Below are positions 32,258-41,404 of a DNA stretch of 64,000 nucleotides, piece by piece. The position numbers and the translations under genes are program-made. The notes under the pieces are model-generated. The model was not told where the DNA came from and made no database searches. It saw only the letters and a program-made list of their open reading frames with translations. Each line of letters opens with the position of its first letter. Position 1 is the stretch's first letter. Source of the stretch: Streptomyces nymphaeiformis (GTDB taxonomy: Bacteria; Actinomycetota; Actinomycetes; Streptomycetales; Streptomycetaceae); the NCBI RefSeq assembly GCF_014203895.1, contig NZ_JACHJY010000013.1, positions 62,001-126,000 on the forward strand, written 5' to 3'.

Positions 32258-34933
32258 TCAGCCCTGCCGTGCGACCATCCAGTGCCGGGGGCCGGCGTGG
32301 CGGAGCCGCAGGAGGAAGGCGAGGATTCCGGCGGAACCGTCGCTCCAGCTGGTCGACACGTCCCCGTACTCGTTGGGGAAGACCACGTGGCCCCGGCGAT
32401 GGGCCCTCTCGGCCAGGAGGAGGCGGGCCAGTTCCTCGGCCATGTCCCGGTGGACGGGGTCTCCCGTGGCCTCGGCCAGGTCGAGGAGGAAGTCGCCGTT
32501 GCCCGCGAGGCCGTGGCACTGGGTGAGGGCGGAGCGGGAGGCGCGTTCCATGACGGCGTGCGCGCCGCGGCGGGCCGGGTCTCCGAACCTGTCGTCCCCG
32601 GTGGCCTGCCACAGCCGGACGAGGAAGGTGCCGATGCCGGCCGCGCCGTGGCACCAGTACGCGGCCGTGGGCACGTCTCCGGACTGGGCGGGCCACTGCG
32701 CCGCTTCGCCCGTGCGTACGGCGTCGGCGACGAGGAACTCGCCGACCTCCAGGGCCAGTTCCCTGTGCTCGGGGCGTTTCGAGAGGTCCGCGGCGGCGAG
32801 GAGGAAGCACCCGATGCCGGACGTCCCGTGGGCGAAGCCGAGGTAGCGTTTGCCGCCCTCCGGGGAGTCCGCCTCCGCGGGGACCGCCCAGCCCACCCCG
32901 GACGGCTCGCGCCGGACGGCGGCGGTCAGCCGGTCGGCCGCGTCGACGACGAGGTCGGCGAAACGCGTGTCACCGGTGCGCTGCCACAGGTGGAGGGCGG
33001 CGAGCCCGCTGCCCGCCGTGCCGTGCGTGATGTCGTGATGGGGCGTCACCAGCGGGGGCGCCAGGGCCAGCTCCACCGCGTGGTCGACGAGCCGCCGGTC
33101 GTCGACCACGCGCCCGGCGTCGTACAGCGCCCAGGCGGTGCCGAGGCCGCCGAAATGGAGGCCCGGGCGTGGGGAGCGGACGTCGGTGCGGTCCGCGATC
33201 CAGTGACCCGCCGTGGACAGCAGTCCGGGCAGGCGTGGGTCGCCGGTGACCTCGAAGTACCTCGTCATGACGGCCAGGACACCGGCCGCGCCCTGCTGCA
33301 CGGTGCAGGGGTCGCTCTCCCCGGCCTGTGTCGACACGGGCCACAGCCGGTCGTCTCCCGGAGTCATCGACTCGACGAGGTGGTCCACGAGCCCGGCCAC
33401 CACGTCATCCACCGCGGCACCGGTGGAAGACCCCGGCCGCACGGAGGGCTCGGCCGCGCTCCGGGGCCGCGAAGCCCGATCCGCCCGCCGCAGCGCCTCG
33501 CGGGCCCTGTGCGGATCCCACCGCTCGGCGGGATCGTCCCGCATCAGCCCCAGGATCATGTCCACCACACCGTCCGGCAGCCGAAGCGGCCGGGTGCAGG
33601 CCGTCAGCCACGCGGCGAGCCGTTGCTCGGTCGGCGTATCGGCGGGCTCCTCGGCCAGGAGGTTCGGGACCTTCCCGGCCAGGACGAAGCACGCGGTGGC
33701 GCCGAGGCTGTAGTAGTCGGCCGAAGGGCGGACCGGCGCGTCGGCCAGGCGTTCGGGCGCACTGAAACCGGGCGTCCCCACGCGGCTCGGCAGAGCGTCC
33801 TCGTCCTCGTGGACCGCGAGCTCCAGATCGATCAGGCGCAGTTCCCCGTCAGGGCGGACCATCACGTTGGCCGGAGTGAAGTCCCGCAGGACCAGGCCGC
33901 GGGCGTGCGCCGCCGCCACCAGGTCCACCAGACGCCCGACCTGCGCCAGCGCGTCGGCGCGGTAGTGCTCGCCACCCACGTCACGGAAGTGCTCGGCCAC
34001 CCAGGTGCGCAGCGTCACGCCCGGCACCTCTTCCTGGGCCAGGAACAGATGGCCCCCGTGCTCGAACAGCGCCAGCGCTTCCGGGGCGAGACCCGTGTCC
34101 TTGAGCCGCTCCAGCGTCCGGGCCTCGCCGCGCAGCCAGTCCCGGACGTCGCCGCCGGAGGCGTCGCCCTCCACATGGGGCCGGGCCTCCTTGATCACCA
34201 CGCCCGCACCCGTACGGGCATCGCTGCCCCGGTACACGCCGCCCTTGTTCGTCTGCCGGATCGCCTCGCGTACCGCGAAGCGCCCACCGAGCACCACCGG
34301 ACGGCTCGTCGCCTCCCCGCCACGCGGCACCGCAGGCACCGTGGCGGGGAACGGACAGACGGCCCAGGACGGCGGGGAGTACTGGCCGGTGCGCTTGTCC
34401 TCCACGGGGTTGCCGTCGGGGTCCTCGATGAACCACACCAGCAGACCGTCCTTGGACAGCCGGCGCCGTCCGACGAAGGCGCCGTAGCGGTAGTGCACCA
34501 GACTGCGCACGGCGTAGGGCTGGTCGGACAGGATCCGCGGCCCTGCCAGCCCGGCCGTGGCCGCGTGCAGCTCCTGGGCGAGCCCGGCCGCCTCGGCGTC
34601 GGAGCGCGGATAGACGGTGATGAACTTGCCCGAGCTGCCCCGCGGGGTCGCTCGCGAGTTCAGCGCACCGACCTGCTCGAGGGAACGGGCGAACTTGAAC
34701 CCCGACTGCTCCCGCAGCAGCACGCGCAGCGCCCTGGTCAGGACCGCCGGCGCGGAGGCGGACGTGGCCGACACGTGCAGCTTCCACCCCTGCGTGCGCC
34801 GCGTCCCGGCCACGGGCGCGACCCGGCACCACGTCTCGTCCGCCTCGACAGTCCAGCGCGCGTCCGTACCCATGGCGTGCAGCGCCTGACGGAGGAGGTC
34901 CTCCAGATCAACTTCGGTCGTGTGGCTCGTCAT
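32258..34933 (-). CDS. lanL: Class IV lanthionine synthetase LanL
   Basis: This is an 891-residue trifunctional enzyme. About 1-200 is the phosphothreonine/serine lyase. About 215-480 is a Ser/Thr kinase with VVIKEARP lysine, LRDFTPANV catalytic loop and LIDLEL metal site. About 510-891 is a LanC-like cyclase. The cyclase keeps zinc ligands Cys761 (YWCHG) and Cys806-His807 (QCHG), which class III LanKC enzymes lack, so this is class IV. It phosphorylates and eliminates Ser/Thr of the precursor, then adds Cys thiols. Gene order lanL-lanA-ATPase-permease agrees with the venezuelin cluster. Confidence 0.92.
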   Translation of the reverse strand: MTSHTTEVDLEDLLRQALHAMGTDARWTVEADETWCRVAPVAGTRRTQGWKLHVSATSASAPAVLTRALRVLLREQSGFKFARSLEQVGALNSRATPRGSSGKFITVYPRSDAEAAGLAQELHAATAGLAGPRILSDQPYAVRSLVHYRYGAFVGRRRLSKDGLLVWFIEDPDGNPVEDKRTGQYSPPSWAVCPFPATVPAVPRGGEATSRPVVLGGRFAVREAIRQTNKGGVYRGSDARTGAGVVIKEARPHVEGDASGGDVRDWLRGEARTLERLKDTGLAPEALALFEHGGHLFLAQEEVPGVTLRTWVAEHFRDVGGEHYRADALAQVGRLVDLVAAAHARGLVLRDFTPANVMVRPDGELRLIDLELAVHEDEDALPSRVGTPGFSAPERLADAPVRPSADYYSLGATACFVLAGKVPNLLAEEPADTPTEQRLAAWLTACTRPLRLPDGVVDMILGLMRDDPAERWDPHRAREALRRADRASRPRSAAEPSVRPGSSTGAAVDDVVAGLVDHLVESMTPGDDRLWPVSTQAGESDPCTVQQGAAGVLAVMTRYFEVTGDPRLPGLLSTAGHWIADRTDVRSPRPGLHFGGLGTAWALYDAGRVVDDRRLVDHAVELALAPPLVTPHHDITHGTAGSGLAALHLWQRTGDTRFADLVVDAADRLTAAVRREPSGVGWAVPAEADSPEGGKRYLGFAHGTSGIGCFLLAAADLSKRPEHRELALEVGEFLVADAVRTGEAAQWPAQSGDVPTAAYWCHGAAGIGTFLVRLWQATGDDRFGDPARRGAHAVMERASRSALTQCHGLAGNGDFLLDLAEATGDPVHRDMAEELARLLLAERAHRRGHVVFPNEYGDVSTSWSDGSAGILAFLLRLRHAGPRHWMVARQG

Positions 34934-35089
34934 TGCGTGTCCCTCTCAACGGCTGAACCGCCGAGGGGAAGGTGCCCGGTGACATAAACGGACCAACACA
35001 CACGCACCTCGATTCACTTCATCCAGCGAGCGCACAGCGCTGTAACACCGGAAGGAAGCGCGCCCGGCGCAGTGGGAGGCGCATTTCGA

Positions 35090-35674
35090 TCATTGAGTTT
35101 GCAGATGCGAAATCTCCACGGACAGCGCCTCCCGCAACAGCTCACGGGCATGGGGCGAGGTCAGGGCGCCGCTGAGCCAGCGGGTGCTGAGCCCCTCCAG
35201 GAGGGCCGTCAGCCGTTCGGCGGACGCCGTGAGCACCGGGGCGGGCACGTCGGGACACACCTGGGCCAGCAGCGCCGCGACGTCATGGACCCAGGTCAGG
35301 GAGGCCCGGGCCAGGTCCGCGCGGAGGTCCGGTTCGAAGATCGCGCTGGCGCGCAGCTCGCCCCAGGCCGTGCTGTTCTCACGGACCTCGGGGGTGTCCT
35401 GGAACTCGAGCAGCAGCGACCGCTCCAGCTCCTGGCGCGGGTCGGAAGGCCCGGTCGTCCCCTCCGCGGCGGCGGTGTAGCGCTCGGCCCGGTCGCCGAT
35501 GAACTCCAGGGTGTGGCGCAGGACGCCCGCCCGGTCCTTGAAGTGGTAGTAGACCAGGGCGGTCGAAACCCCTGCCTCTGCCGCCAGCTCCTCCACTCTC
35601 AGCCCGCGGACGCCCCGCCGGGCTATGACGCGGGCGGCGCCTTCCAGGATGGCCGCTCGGCGGTCGGTCGTCAT
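35090..35674 (-). CDS. TetR/BetI-like transcriptional regulator
   Basis: This 194-residue repressor has an N-terminal HTH (RAAILEGAARVIARRGVRGLRVEELAAEAGVSTALVYYHFKDRAGVL) and a BetI/TetR_C ligand domain. It lies directly downstream of the agmatine deiminase fragment on the same strand, 37 bp away. Since that gene is truncated, the regulator may have lost its original promoter and target. Confidence 0.87.
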   Translation of the reverse strand: MTTDRRAAILEGAARVIARRGVRGLRVEELAAEAGVSTALVYYHFKDRAGVLRHTLEFIGDRAERYTAAAEGTTGPSDPRQELERSLLLEFQDTPEVRENSTAWGELRASAIFEPDLRADLARASLTWVHDVAALLAQVCPDVPAPVLTASAERLTALLEGLSTRWLSGALTSPHARELLREALSVEISHLQTQ

Positions 35675-35711
35675 GTCACCCCTCGTGGTCCCCCTCGCGG
35701 TCGTCCACCCG

Positions 35712-36300
35712 TCAGGCGGCGGGCTTGCCGGGCTGGTCGTGGGTGGAGCAGTGGATGCCCCCGCCACCGGAGGCGATGGTGTCGATCCGGACCGGGACGA
35801 TGTCGCGCTTGGGGAAGTGCTCCTGGAGGATGCTCTTCGCCCGCTGGTCGGCCTTCGTGTCGCCGAACCTCGGCATGAAGACGGCGTCGTTCGCGATGTA
35901 GAAGTTCGCGTACGTCGACACGAAGTCGTCGCCCTCGCCGGTGATCCTGTCGAGGTCGGGCTGCGGCAGGTCGATGATCTCGAAGCGCCGGCCCCGGGCG
36001 TCGGTCGCCTTGCTGAGCACGGATCGGGCCTGGTCGGCCGAGCGGGACCAGGAGTCCGGGGGCGTACCGGGGAACGCCTGGTCGAGCAGGACCACGCCGG
36101 GCGCGGTGAACCGTACGAGACTGTCCACGTGCGCGTCGGTGATGTCCTCGCCGCGGACACCGGCCAGCCAGACGACCTTCTCGACGCCGAGGGTCTCGAT
36201 CAGCTCGTCCTCGATCTGGTCCCGGGTCTTGCCGGGGTTGCGGTTGGCGTTGACGATCGAGCTCTCGGTGATGAGGAGGGTTCCCTCGTCCTCGCCGAAC
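35712..36300 (-). pseudogene. Agmatine deiminase family fragment, 5' half missing
   Basis: The reading frame aligns with the C-terminal half (about 195 residues) of agmatine deiminase (peptidyl-arginine deiminase fold): GTLLITESSIVNANRNPGKT, GVRGEDITDAHVDSLVRF and the end GGGGIHCSTHDQP with the catalytic Cys of the GG-x-HC motif. The N-terminal half with the catalytic Asp/His region is absent. Near 36300 the homology stops and the opposite strand becomes a permease. The open frame continuing upstream to 36650 is antisense to that permease. An intact homologue is at 39185-40345. Confidence 0.75.
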
Positions 36301-36641
36301 GCGCACGCCCCTACGTGAGCGCCTACCAGGTCCAGGGCCACTCGGCCCTCCAGATCGGGCTGCGCCACATCCTGCCCAACATCGCCCCCGTCGTCCTCGC
36401 CCAGTCCACCATCAACTTCGGCTACGCCCTCATGGACCTCGCCGGCCTCTCCTTCCTCGGCCTCGGCGTCCCGGCGCTGACCCCCGACTGGGGCCGCATG
36501 GTCTTCGACGGCCAGACCGCGGTCCAGCAGGGCTACCCGCTGTCCGCGATCCTGCCGAGCGCCTTCATCGTCCTGACGGTGGTCGCGTTCAACGTGGTCG
36601 GGGAACGGTGGGTGGACCGCGTCGCCAGGAGAGACCGATGA
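36290..36641 (+). pseudogene. DppC/OppC-type permease fragment, 5' half missing
   Basis: About 112 residues of the C-terminal half of a peptide/nickel-type ABC permease are readable: QIGLRHILPNIAPVVLAQ (EAA-loop region), LSFLGLGVPALTPDWGRMV and the last helix. No start codon, signal or first helices precede it. The stop overlaps the next ATG by 4 bp, so it was once the gene before the ATPase. The left limit is set by where homology begins and may be off by 20 bp. Confidence 0.75.
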
Positions 36642-37498
36642 ACACACCATCCGACCGGCCGGTACTGGAGATCCGCGGGCTCCGGATCGACCTGCCCGGC
36701 ACCGCGCGCCCCGTCCTCGTCGACGGGCACGACGTCCTCGCCCTGGACGCCGACCGGCTCCGTGCCCTGCGCACGGGGACCGCGGCGATGATCTTCCAGG
36801 ACCCGCGGGCGGCCATCAACCCGCTGCGGCGCATCGGGGACTTCCTCACCGAGAGCGTCTGCCTCACCGGGACGACGACCGTCAAGGCGGCCCGTGCCCG
36901 GGCCGTCGAACTCCTGGAGGCGGTCGGCCTGGACGCCTCCGCCCTGGCGAAGTACCCCGGCCAGGTCTCCGGCGGCATGCTGCAACGCGTCATGATCGCC
37001 GCCGCGCTGATGGGCGACCCGGTCCTGCTCCTCGCCGACGAACCCACCACCGCCCTCGACGTCACCACACAGGCCGAGGTCATCGCGCTCCTCGGAAAGC
37101 TGCGCGAACGATTCGGCACCGGGCTGCTGTTCGTCACCCATGACCTCGACCTCGCGGCGGCGATCAGCGACCGCGTGTACGTCATGTACGCCGGGCGGAT
37201 CGCCGAGAGCGGGCCCGCCGACGAGGTCTTCGAGCGCCCGCGCCACCCGTACACGGCCGCGCTCCTGGCCTCCACCCCCCGCATGGAGAACCCGCGGGGG
37301 CGGCTCGCCGCCGTCGACGGACAGCCTCCCGACCTCAGGGCGGAACTCACCGGCTGCGCCTTCGCCGCCCGCTGCGCGCTGGCCACCGAGATCTGCGACC
37401 GGCAGGCACCGCCGTCACTCCCCGCCCCGGGCAGGCCGGACCACAAGGCGGCCTGCCACCACAGCGATCGGCTCGGAAGGACGGCGGTCGATGCCTGA
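36638..37498 (+). CDS. Peptide-type ABC ATPase (DppD/OppD-like) lacking Walker A
   Basis: This 286-residue reading begins MNTPSDRPVLEIRGLRIDL and passes straight to RPVLVDGHDVLALDADRLRALR, then Q-loop MIFQDPRAAINPLR, signature VSGGMLQRVMIAAALM and Walker B LLADEPTTALD. The P-loop (GESGSGKS) that should lie between is gone, an in-frame loss of roughly 45 residues. The C-terminal Cys cluster typical of OppD/DppD (GCAFAARCALATEIC) is present. It cannot bind ATP normally and is probably a non-functional paralogue. Confidence 0.7.
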   Translation: MNTPSDRPVLEIRGLRIDLPGTARPVLVDGHDVLALDADRLRALRTGTAAMIFQDPRAAINPLRRIGDFLTESVCLTGTTTVKAARARAVELLEAVGLDASALAKYPGQVSGGMLQRVMIAAALMGDPVLLLADEPTTALDVTTQAEVIALLGKLRERFGTGLLFVTHDLDLAAAISDRVYVMYAGRIAESGPADEVFERPRHPYTAALLASTPRMENPRGRLAAVDGQPPDLRAELTGCAFAARCALATEICDRQAPPSLPAPGRPDHKAACHHSDRLGRTAVDA

Positions 37499-38324
37499 GA
37501 ACGACGAGAAGTCCCCTTACGGCGACAACGCCGAGCACGTCCTCGTGGTGAAGGGCCTGCGCAGGACCTTCGGAGCCGTACGGGCCGTGGACGACGTGTC
37601 CTTCACCCTCCCGCCCGGCGGATCGCTCGGCATCGTCGGCGAGTCCGGCTCCGGCAAGACCACCACGGCCCGGATCGTCGTCGGCCTGGAGCGGGCGGAC
37701 GAGGGCGAGGTCCACGTACGAGGCCGGTCGAGGACCGCGCGGGGCCGGGGCCGGGCACACCGGCTCGCCCGCGCCCGCGAGGTCCAGATGGTCTTCCAGG
37801 ACCCGCTCCTGTCGCTCGACCCCCGGACCGGCGTCGAGGCGGCCCTCCGGGAGACGCTCCGGCTCCACTTCCCCGACCGGGACCACGGCCTGCGGATACG
37901 GGAACTGCTCGACCAGGTGGGCCTCGGAACGCGCGCCGCCGACGCGCTGCCCCGGCAGCTCTCCGGCGGACAGCGCCAGCGCGTGGCCATCGCGCGGGCC
38001 CTGGCCGTGGAGCCGGCCGTGCTGGTCCTGGACGAGGCGGTCGCGGCCCTGGACGTCTCGGTGCAGGCACAGATCCTGAACCTCCTCGCGGACATCAGGG
38101 AGCAGACCTCGATCGGCTACCTGTTCATCACCCACGACCTCGGCGTGGTCCGGTGCGTCACCGACGACGTCATCGTCATGCGGCACGGCGCCGTCGTCGA
38201 GGCCGGGCCGACCGCCGAGGTGTTCGCCGGGCCCCGCCACCCGTACACCCGGCTCCTCCTGGAGTCCGTGCCCAGGCCGGGCTGGGACCCGGAGCGGATC
38301 GCCGTCGCCCGCCGGGCACTCTGA
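37491..38324 (+). CDS. Peptide-type ABC ATPase (DppF/OppF-like)
   Basis: This 277-residue complete ATPase has Walker A GESGSGKTT, Q-loop MVFQDPLLSLDPR, signature LSGGQRQRVAIARAL, Walker B VLVLDEAVAALD (Glu-Ala in place of Glu-Pro) and switch His ITHDLGVV. It overlaps the damaged ATPase by 8 bp. With no intact permease or binding protein in view, its transporter is probably dead here unless partners are encoded elsewhere. Confidence 0.85.
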   Translation: MPENDEKSPYGDNAEHVLVVKGLRRTFGAVRAVDDVSFTLPPGGSLGIVGESGSGKTTTARIVVGLERADEGEVHVRGRSRTARGRGRAHRLARAREVQMVFQDPLLSLDPRTGVEAALRETLRLHFPDRDHGLRIRELLDQVGLGTRAADALPRQLSGGQRQRVAIARALAVEPAVLVLDEAVAALDVSVQAQILNLLADIREQTSIGYLFITHDLGVVRCVTDDVIVMRHGAVVEAGPTAEVFAGPRHPYTRLLLESVPRPGWDPERIAVARRAL

Positions 38325-38331
38325 AGCCCGC

Positions 38332-38976
38332 TCAGGCCCCGGCGGCGAGCGTGCGGACCAGGGCCCGGAGGGCGGCCCCGCCGTCGACCTCCGCGCCGAG
38401 GGAGTCCATCGCCGCCAGTCCGTCGACGGCCGCGGCCACGGCCTCGCCCAGCGGCCGGGGGTCGAGGTCCCCGCCGCGCTCGTCGGCCAGGACCTGGAAC
38501 AGGGACACGAAACAGGCGCGCCAGCGGCGGTACTCGGCCTCCAGGGACTCGCGCACCCGGTCGTCGTTCAACGCGTGCCAGTGCAGCGCGGAGTGGAGGT
38601 GCGCAAGGTCCGTCCCCTCGGGCCTGCTCAGCAGGTCGAGCACGCGCTCGGCACGCTCGGCGAAGGTGCCGGGGGCGGCCACCGACTCCTCCAGGGGGGA
38701 GATCCACTCGGGGCGGATGTCCGCGACGACGGCGACGATCAGGTCGGTCCGGTCCTGGAAGTGGTAGTGGCACATCCCGTGGGAAACCCCGCACAGTGCC
38801 GCCACGTTGCGCGTGGTGAACCGCTCGCTCATCTCGCCCGCGAGCAGCGTGCGGGCCGCCGCGATCAGCCGTGCGCGCGTCTGCTCGCCCTTCGCCGAGG
38901 CGCGGGCCCGCGGCGTCGCGCCCGTCCTGGGCGGGGGAGCGGTGAGGTTCCGGGGGTCCTTCGCGGATGCAGCCAT
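38332..38976 (-). CDS. TetR family transcriptional regulator
   Basis: This 214-residue repressor has a disordered basic head of about 30 residues, then the HTH (ARLIAAARTLLAGEMSERFTTRNVAALCGVSHGMCHYHFQDRTDL) and a BetI-like ligand domain. It is divergent from the Tat-secreted agmatine deiminase gene; a perfect 18-bp palindrome, typical of TetR operators, lies in the 208-bp gap. Confidence 0.87.
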   Translation of the reverse strand: MAASAKDPRNLTAPPPRTGATPRARASAKGEQTRARLIAAARTLLAGEMSERFTTRNVAALCGVSHGMCHYHFQDRTDLIVAVVADIRPEWISPLEESVAAPGTFAERAERVLDLLSRPEGTDLAHLHSALHWHALNDDRVRESLEAEYRRWRACFVSLFQVLADERGGDLDPRPLGEAVAAAVDGLAAMDSLGAEVDGGAALRALVRTLAAGA

Positions 38977-39108
38977 GGCCTCACTCTAATCAGGCGCCCC
39001 GCCCGTCACCTGGGGGTTCGGCCCCACTCGGAAGATCGCGCGGGCAGGGCACGTCCGCAGGCCCCGCACCGTATGTCCGCGGGCTCGAACCACCCTCGCC
39101 CAAAATAT

Positions 39109-39126
39109 TGACCGAGCGCTCGGTCA
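39109..39126. promoter_or_regulatory. TetR operator (perfect 18-bp palindrome)
   Basis: TGACCGAGC (39109-39117) and GCTCGGTCA (39118-39126) form a perfect palindrome, the common ACCGAGCGCTCGGT-type box of TetR repressors. It is AT-flanked and 59 bp before the agmatine deiminase start, so it should control that gene and the divergent tetR. Confidence 0.75.
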
Positions 39127-39184
39127 GTTTTAGTTTTCATCCCACCGCGGAAGCCCCGCGGGGGAGTTGACGCAGGAGGTACAC

Positions 39185-40345
39185 GTGAACGATCACGCCG
39201 AGAGCCACGCCGACGGCACCGGGGGGTCGGGCAGGCGCCGGTTCCTCAAGCTCGCCGGACTGGCCGCCGTCGGAACCACCCTCGCCACGACCGGGGCCCG
39301 GGCCGGCGCCGCGTCTCTGCCGCAACCGACCGCGGCGGGCGCCTTCGCCGTCCCGATCGAGGACGTCCCCCACACCCGCACCTGGATGGCCTGGCCGGAC
39401 AGCACCGCGATCTGGGGCGGCAAGCTCAGCGGCGTCCAGGCGGACATCGCCCTGATCGCCCGTACGATCGCGAAGTACGAGCCGGTCGTGATGTGCGCCA
39501 ACTCCGGCGGCGCGGCCAGGGCCCGCTCGCTGTGCGGCTCCACCGTCACCGTCATCAGCTCCATCCCCGTCGACGACTGCTGGATGCGCGACACCGGGCC
39601 CGTCTTCCGTACCGACGGGGCCGGCGGTCTCGACGCCGTCGGCCTCAACTTCAACGGCTGGGGCAACAAGCAGACACACGCCAGGGACGCCCTCGTCGCC
39701 GAGCGGATCGCCTCCTACGTCGGCGTCCCCTTCACCTACGCCGACCTGGTCGGCGAGGGCGGCGCCGTCGAACAGGACGGCGCCGGCACGCTCATGGCCA
39801 CCCGCAGCAGCCTGGTCAACAGCAACCGCAACCCCGGGATGACCGAGCGGCAGATCGAGGCGGCGATGTGCGCCGCTTACGGCGCGACCAAGGTCATCTG
39901 GTTCGACGGCGTCCGCGGCCAGGACATCACCGACGACCACGTCGACGCGACGTCACGCTTCCTCGCCCCCGGCCAGGCGGTCGTGCAGATGCCGCTGTCC
40001 ACCGACACGGACGCCTACGCCCGCGACGCGCGGCAGCAGTACAACATCCTGAACGCGTCCACGACGTCCGGCGGCGCCCCGATGGAGGTGAGCAGGATCC
40101 AGGGCCCCGACTACTACAAGATCCGCTCCACCAACCGGGACTTCCTCGCCTCCTACGCCAACTACTACCTGTGCAACGGGGCGGTCGTCTCCGGCCAGTT
40201 CGGGGACACCCAGGCCGACGCGGCCGCCCGCGCCACCCTGGCCCGGCTCTACCCGGACCGCGTCATCGAGCAGCTGAACATCGACCGCCTCGGCACGGGC
40301 GGCGGCGGCATCCACTGCGTCACCCAGCAGCAGCCCGTCAGGTAG
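39185..40345 (+). CDS. Agmatine deiminase family protein, Tat-exported
   Basis: This 386-residue protein starts at a GTG with AGGAGG five bases before it. A twin-arginine signal (SGRRRFLKLAGLAAVGTTLA) leads, with a cut near AGAAS. The body has the deiminase core: MAWPDS, DDCWMRDTGPVF, GWGNKQ, NSNRNPGMTERQIE, ITDDHVDATSRF and the catalytic GGGGIHC. Family enzymes convert agmatine to N-carbamoylputrescine plus ammonia; extracellular versions suggest use of external agmatine or peptidyl-arginine. TetR control is likely through the palindrome at 39109. Confidence 0.88.
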   Translation: MNDHAESHADGTGGSGRRRFLKLAGLAAVGTTLATTGARAGAASLPQPTAAGAFAVPIEDVPHTRTWMAWPDSTAIWGGKLSGVQADIALIARTIAKYEPVVMCANSGGAARARSLCGSTVTVISSIPVDDCWMRDTGPVFRTDGAGGLDAVGLNFNGWGNKQTHARDALVAERIASYVGVPFTYADLVGEGGAVEQDGAGTLMATRSSLVNSNRNPGMTERQIEAAMCAAYGATKVIWFDGVRGQDITDDHVDATSRFLAPGQAVVQMPLSTDTDAYARDARQQYNILNASTTSGGAPMEVSRIQGPDYYKIRSTNRDFLASYANYYLCNGAVVSGQFGDTQADAAARATLARLYPDRVIEQLNIDRLGTGGGGIHCVTQQQPVR

Positions 40346-41207
40346 ACGGCCGTTCGGCACTCGCCGGCTGGGGAGCGCTCCAGTCGGCGAGGAGCCGGAG
40401 GGACCGGGCGGTCGGGGAGCCCGGCTCGACGTTGTACACGCACAGGGTCTGCTCGGTGTCGCCGGGGACCTGGAAGGACTCGTAGGAGAAGTGGAGTTCG
40501 CCGGCGACCGGGTGCTGGTAGTGCTTGGCGCCGTGGGTCCGGCGCAGCACCCGGTGGTCGTTCCACCACGTGGCGAACTCCGCGGACTTCACCGTGAGTT
40601 CTCCGACGAGGTCGGCGAGACGCCGGTCGTGCGTGCTGCGTCCGGCCTCCAGACGGAGGATGGCGACGGTTTCGGCGGCCACGCGCTCCCAGTCGCCGAC
40701 ACGTGCGCGGGCCTCGGGGTCGAGGAGGTAGTAGCGGGCGAGGTTGCGGTGCGGCGCCGGCAAGGCCTCGAAGTCGGTGAGGACCTCGCGGGCCAGACGG
40801 TTGGACGCCAGGACGTCGGTGCGCCTGCCCAGGATGAACGCGGGCACGTGGTCGAGCGTCTGCAGCATCAGATGCAGTCCGGGCCGCACACGCTGGGGCG
40901 CGGCCGGGGCACGGCGCGACGGTGCGGGCCGGGCCAGCAGGTCCGTGAGGTGCTCCCGCTCGGAGGGGTCCAACCGCAGCGCGACGGTGAGGGATTCGAC
41001 GACTTCGGGGGAGGGGTTCTGCGCCCGGCCCTGTTCGAGGCGGGTGTAGTACTCCGTACTGACCCCGGCGAGCCTGGCGACCTCGTCACGGCGCAGGCCG
41101 GGCACGCGACGCGCGCGGCCGTCCTCGGGCAGCCCCGCCTGGTCGGGGGTCACCCGGGCACGGCGGGTGCGCAGGAAATCGGCGAGTTCGCGACCACGGT
41201 CATTCAT
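40338..41207 (-). CDS. XRE regulator with MmyB-like ligand domain
   Basis: This 289-residue protein has an N-terminal HTH (ELADFLRTRRARVTPDQAGL, VPGLRRDEVARLAGVSTEYYTRLEQGR) and a C-terminal domain (about 110-280) of the MmyB-like type seen in antibiotic-linked regulators, probably binding a fatty acid or similar ligand. It overlaps the deiminase stop by 8 bp and is divergent from an SDR gene, which is the usual target of this regulator class in Streptomyces. Confidence 0.88.
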   Translation of the reverse strand: MNDRGRELADFLRTRRARVTPDQAGLPEDGRARRVPGLRRDEVARLAGVSTEYYTRLEQGRAQNPSPEVVESLTVALRLDPSEREHLTDLLARPAPSRRAPAAPQRVRPGLHLMLQTLDHVPAFILGRRTDVLASNRLAREVLTDFEALPAPHRNLARYYLLDPEARARVGDWERVAAETVAILRLEAGRSTHDRRLADLVGELTVKSAEFATWWNDHRVLRRTHGAKHYQHPVAGELHFSYESFQVPGDTEQTLCVYNVEPGSPTARSLRLLADWSAPQPASAERPST

Positions 41208-41404
41208 CTCCCCAGTGTGACGCGGACGAGCGGGCCCCACCCCGCCCCCGGGTGGTACTGCCGGTACCTGCCTCGGGGATACCTGCCTGGTCAGGGCCCT
41301 TTCCGGCCTCATGCGAGGGGTCCCGGAGTGGTGTTCTTGTTCAGGGGCCGACGGCGAAGGCCGCAGCCCCGCATCCCTCCACCCCGCCTCGAAAGGCCTC
41401 TCCC

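Noticed and set aside
32258..34933. Calling the lanthionine synthetase class III (LanKC)
   Set aside because: The cyclase domain keeps the zinc ligands Cys761, Cys806 and His807, which class III enzymes lack, and the precursor is venezuelin-like.
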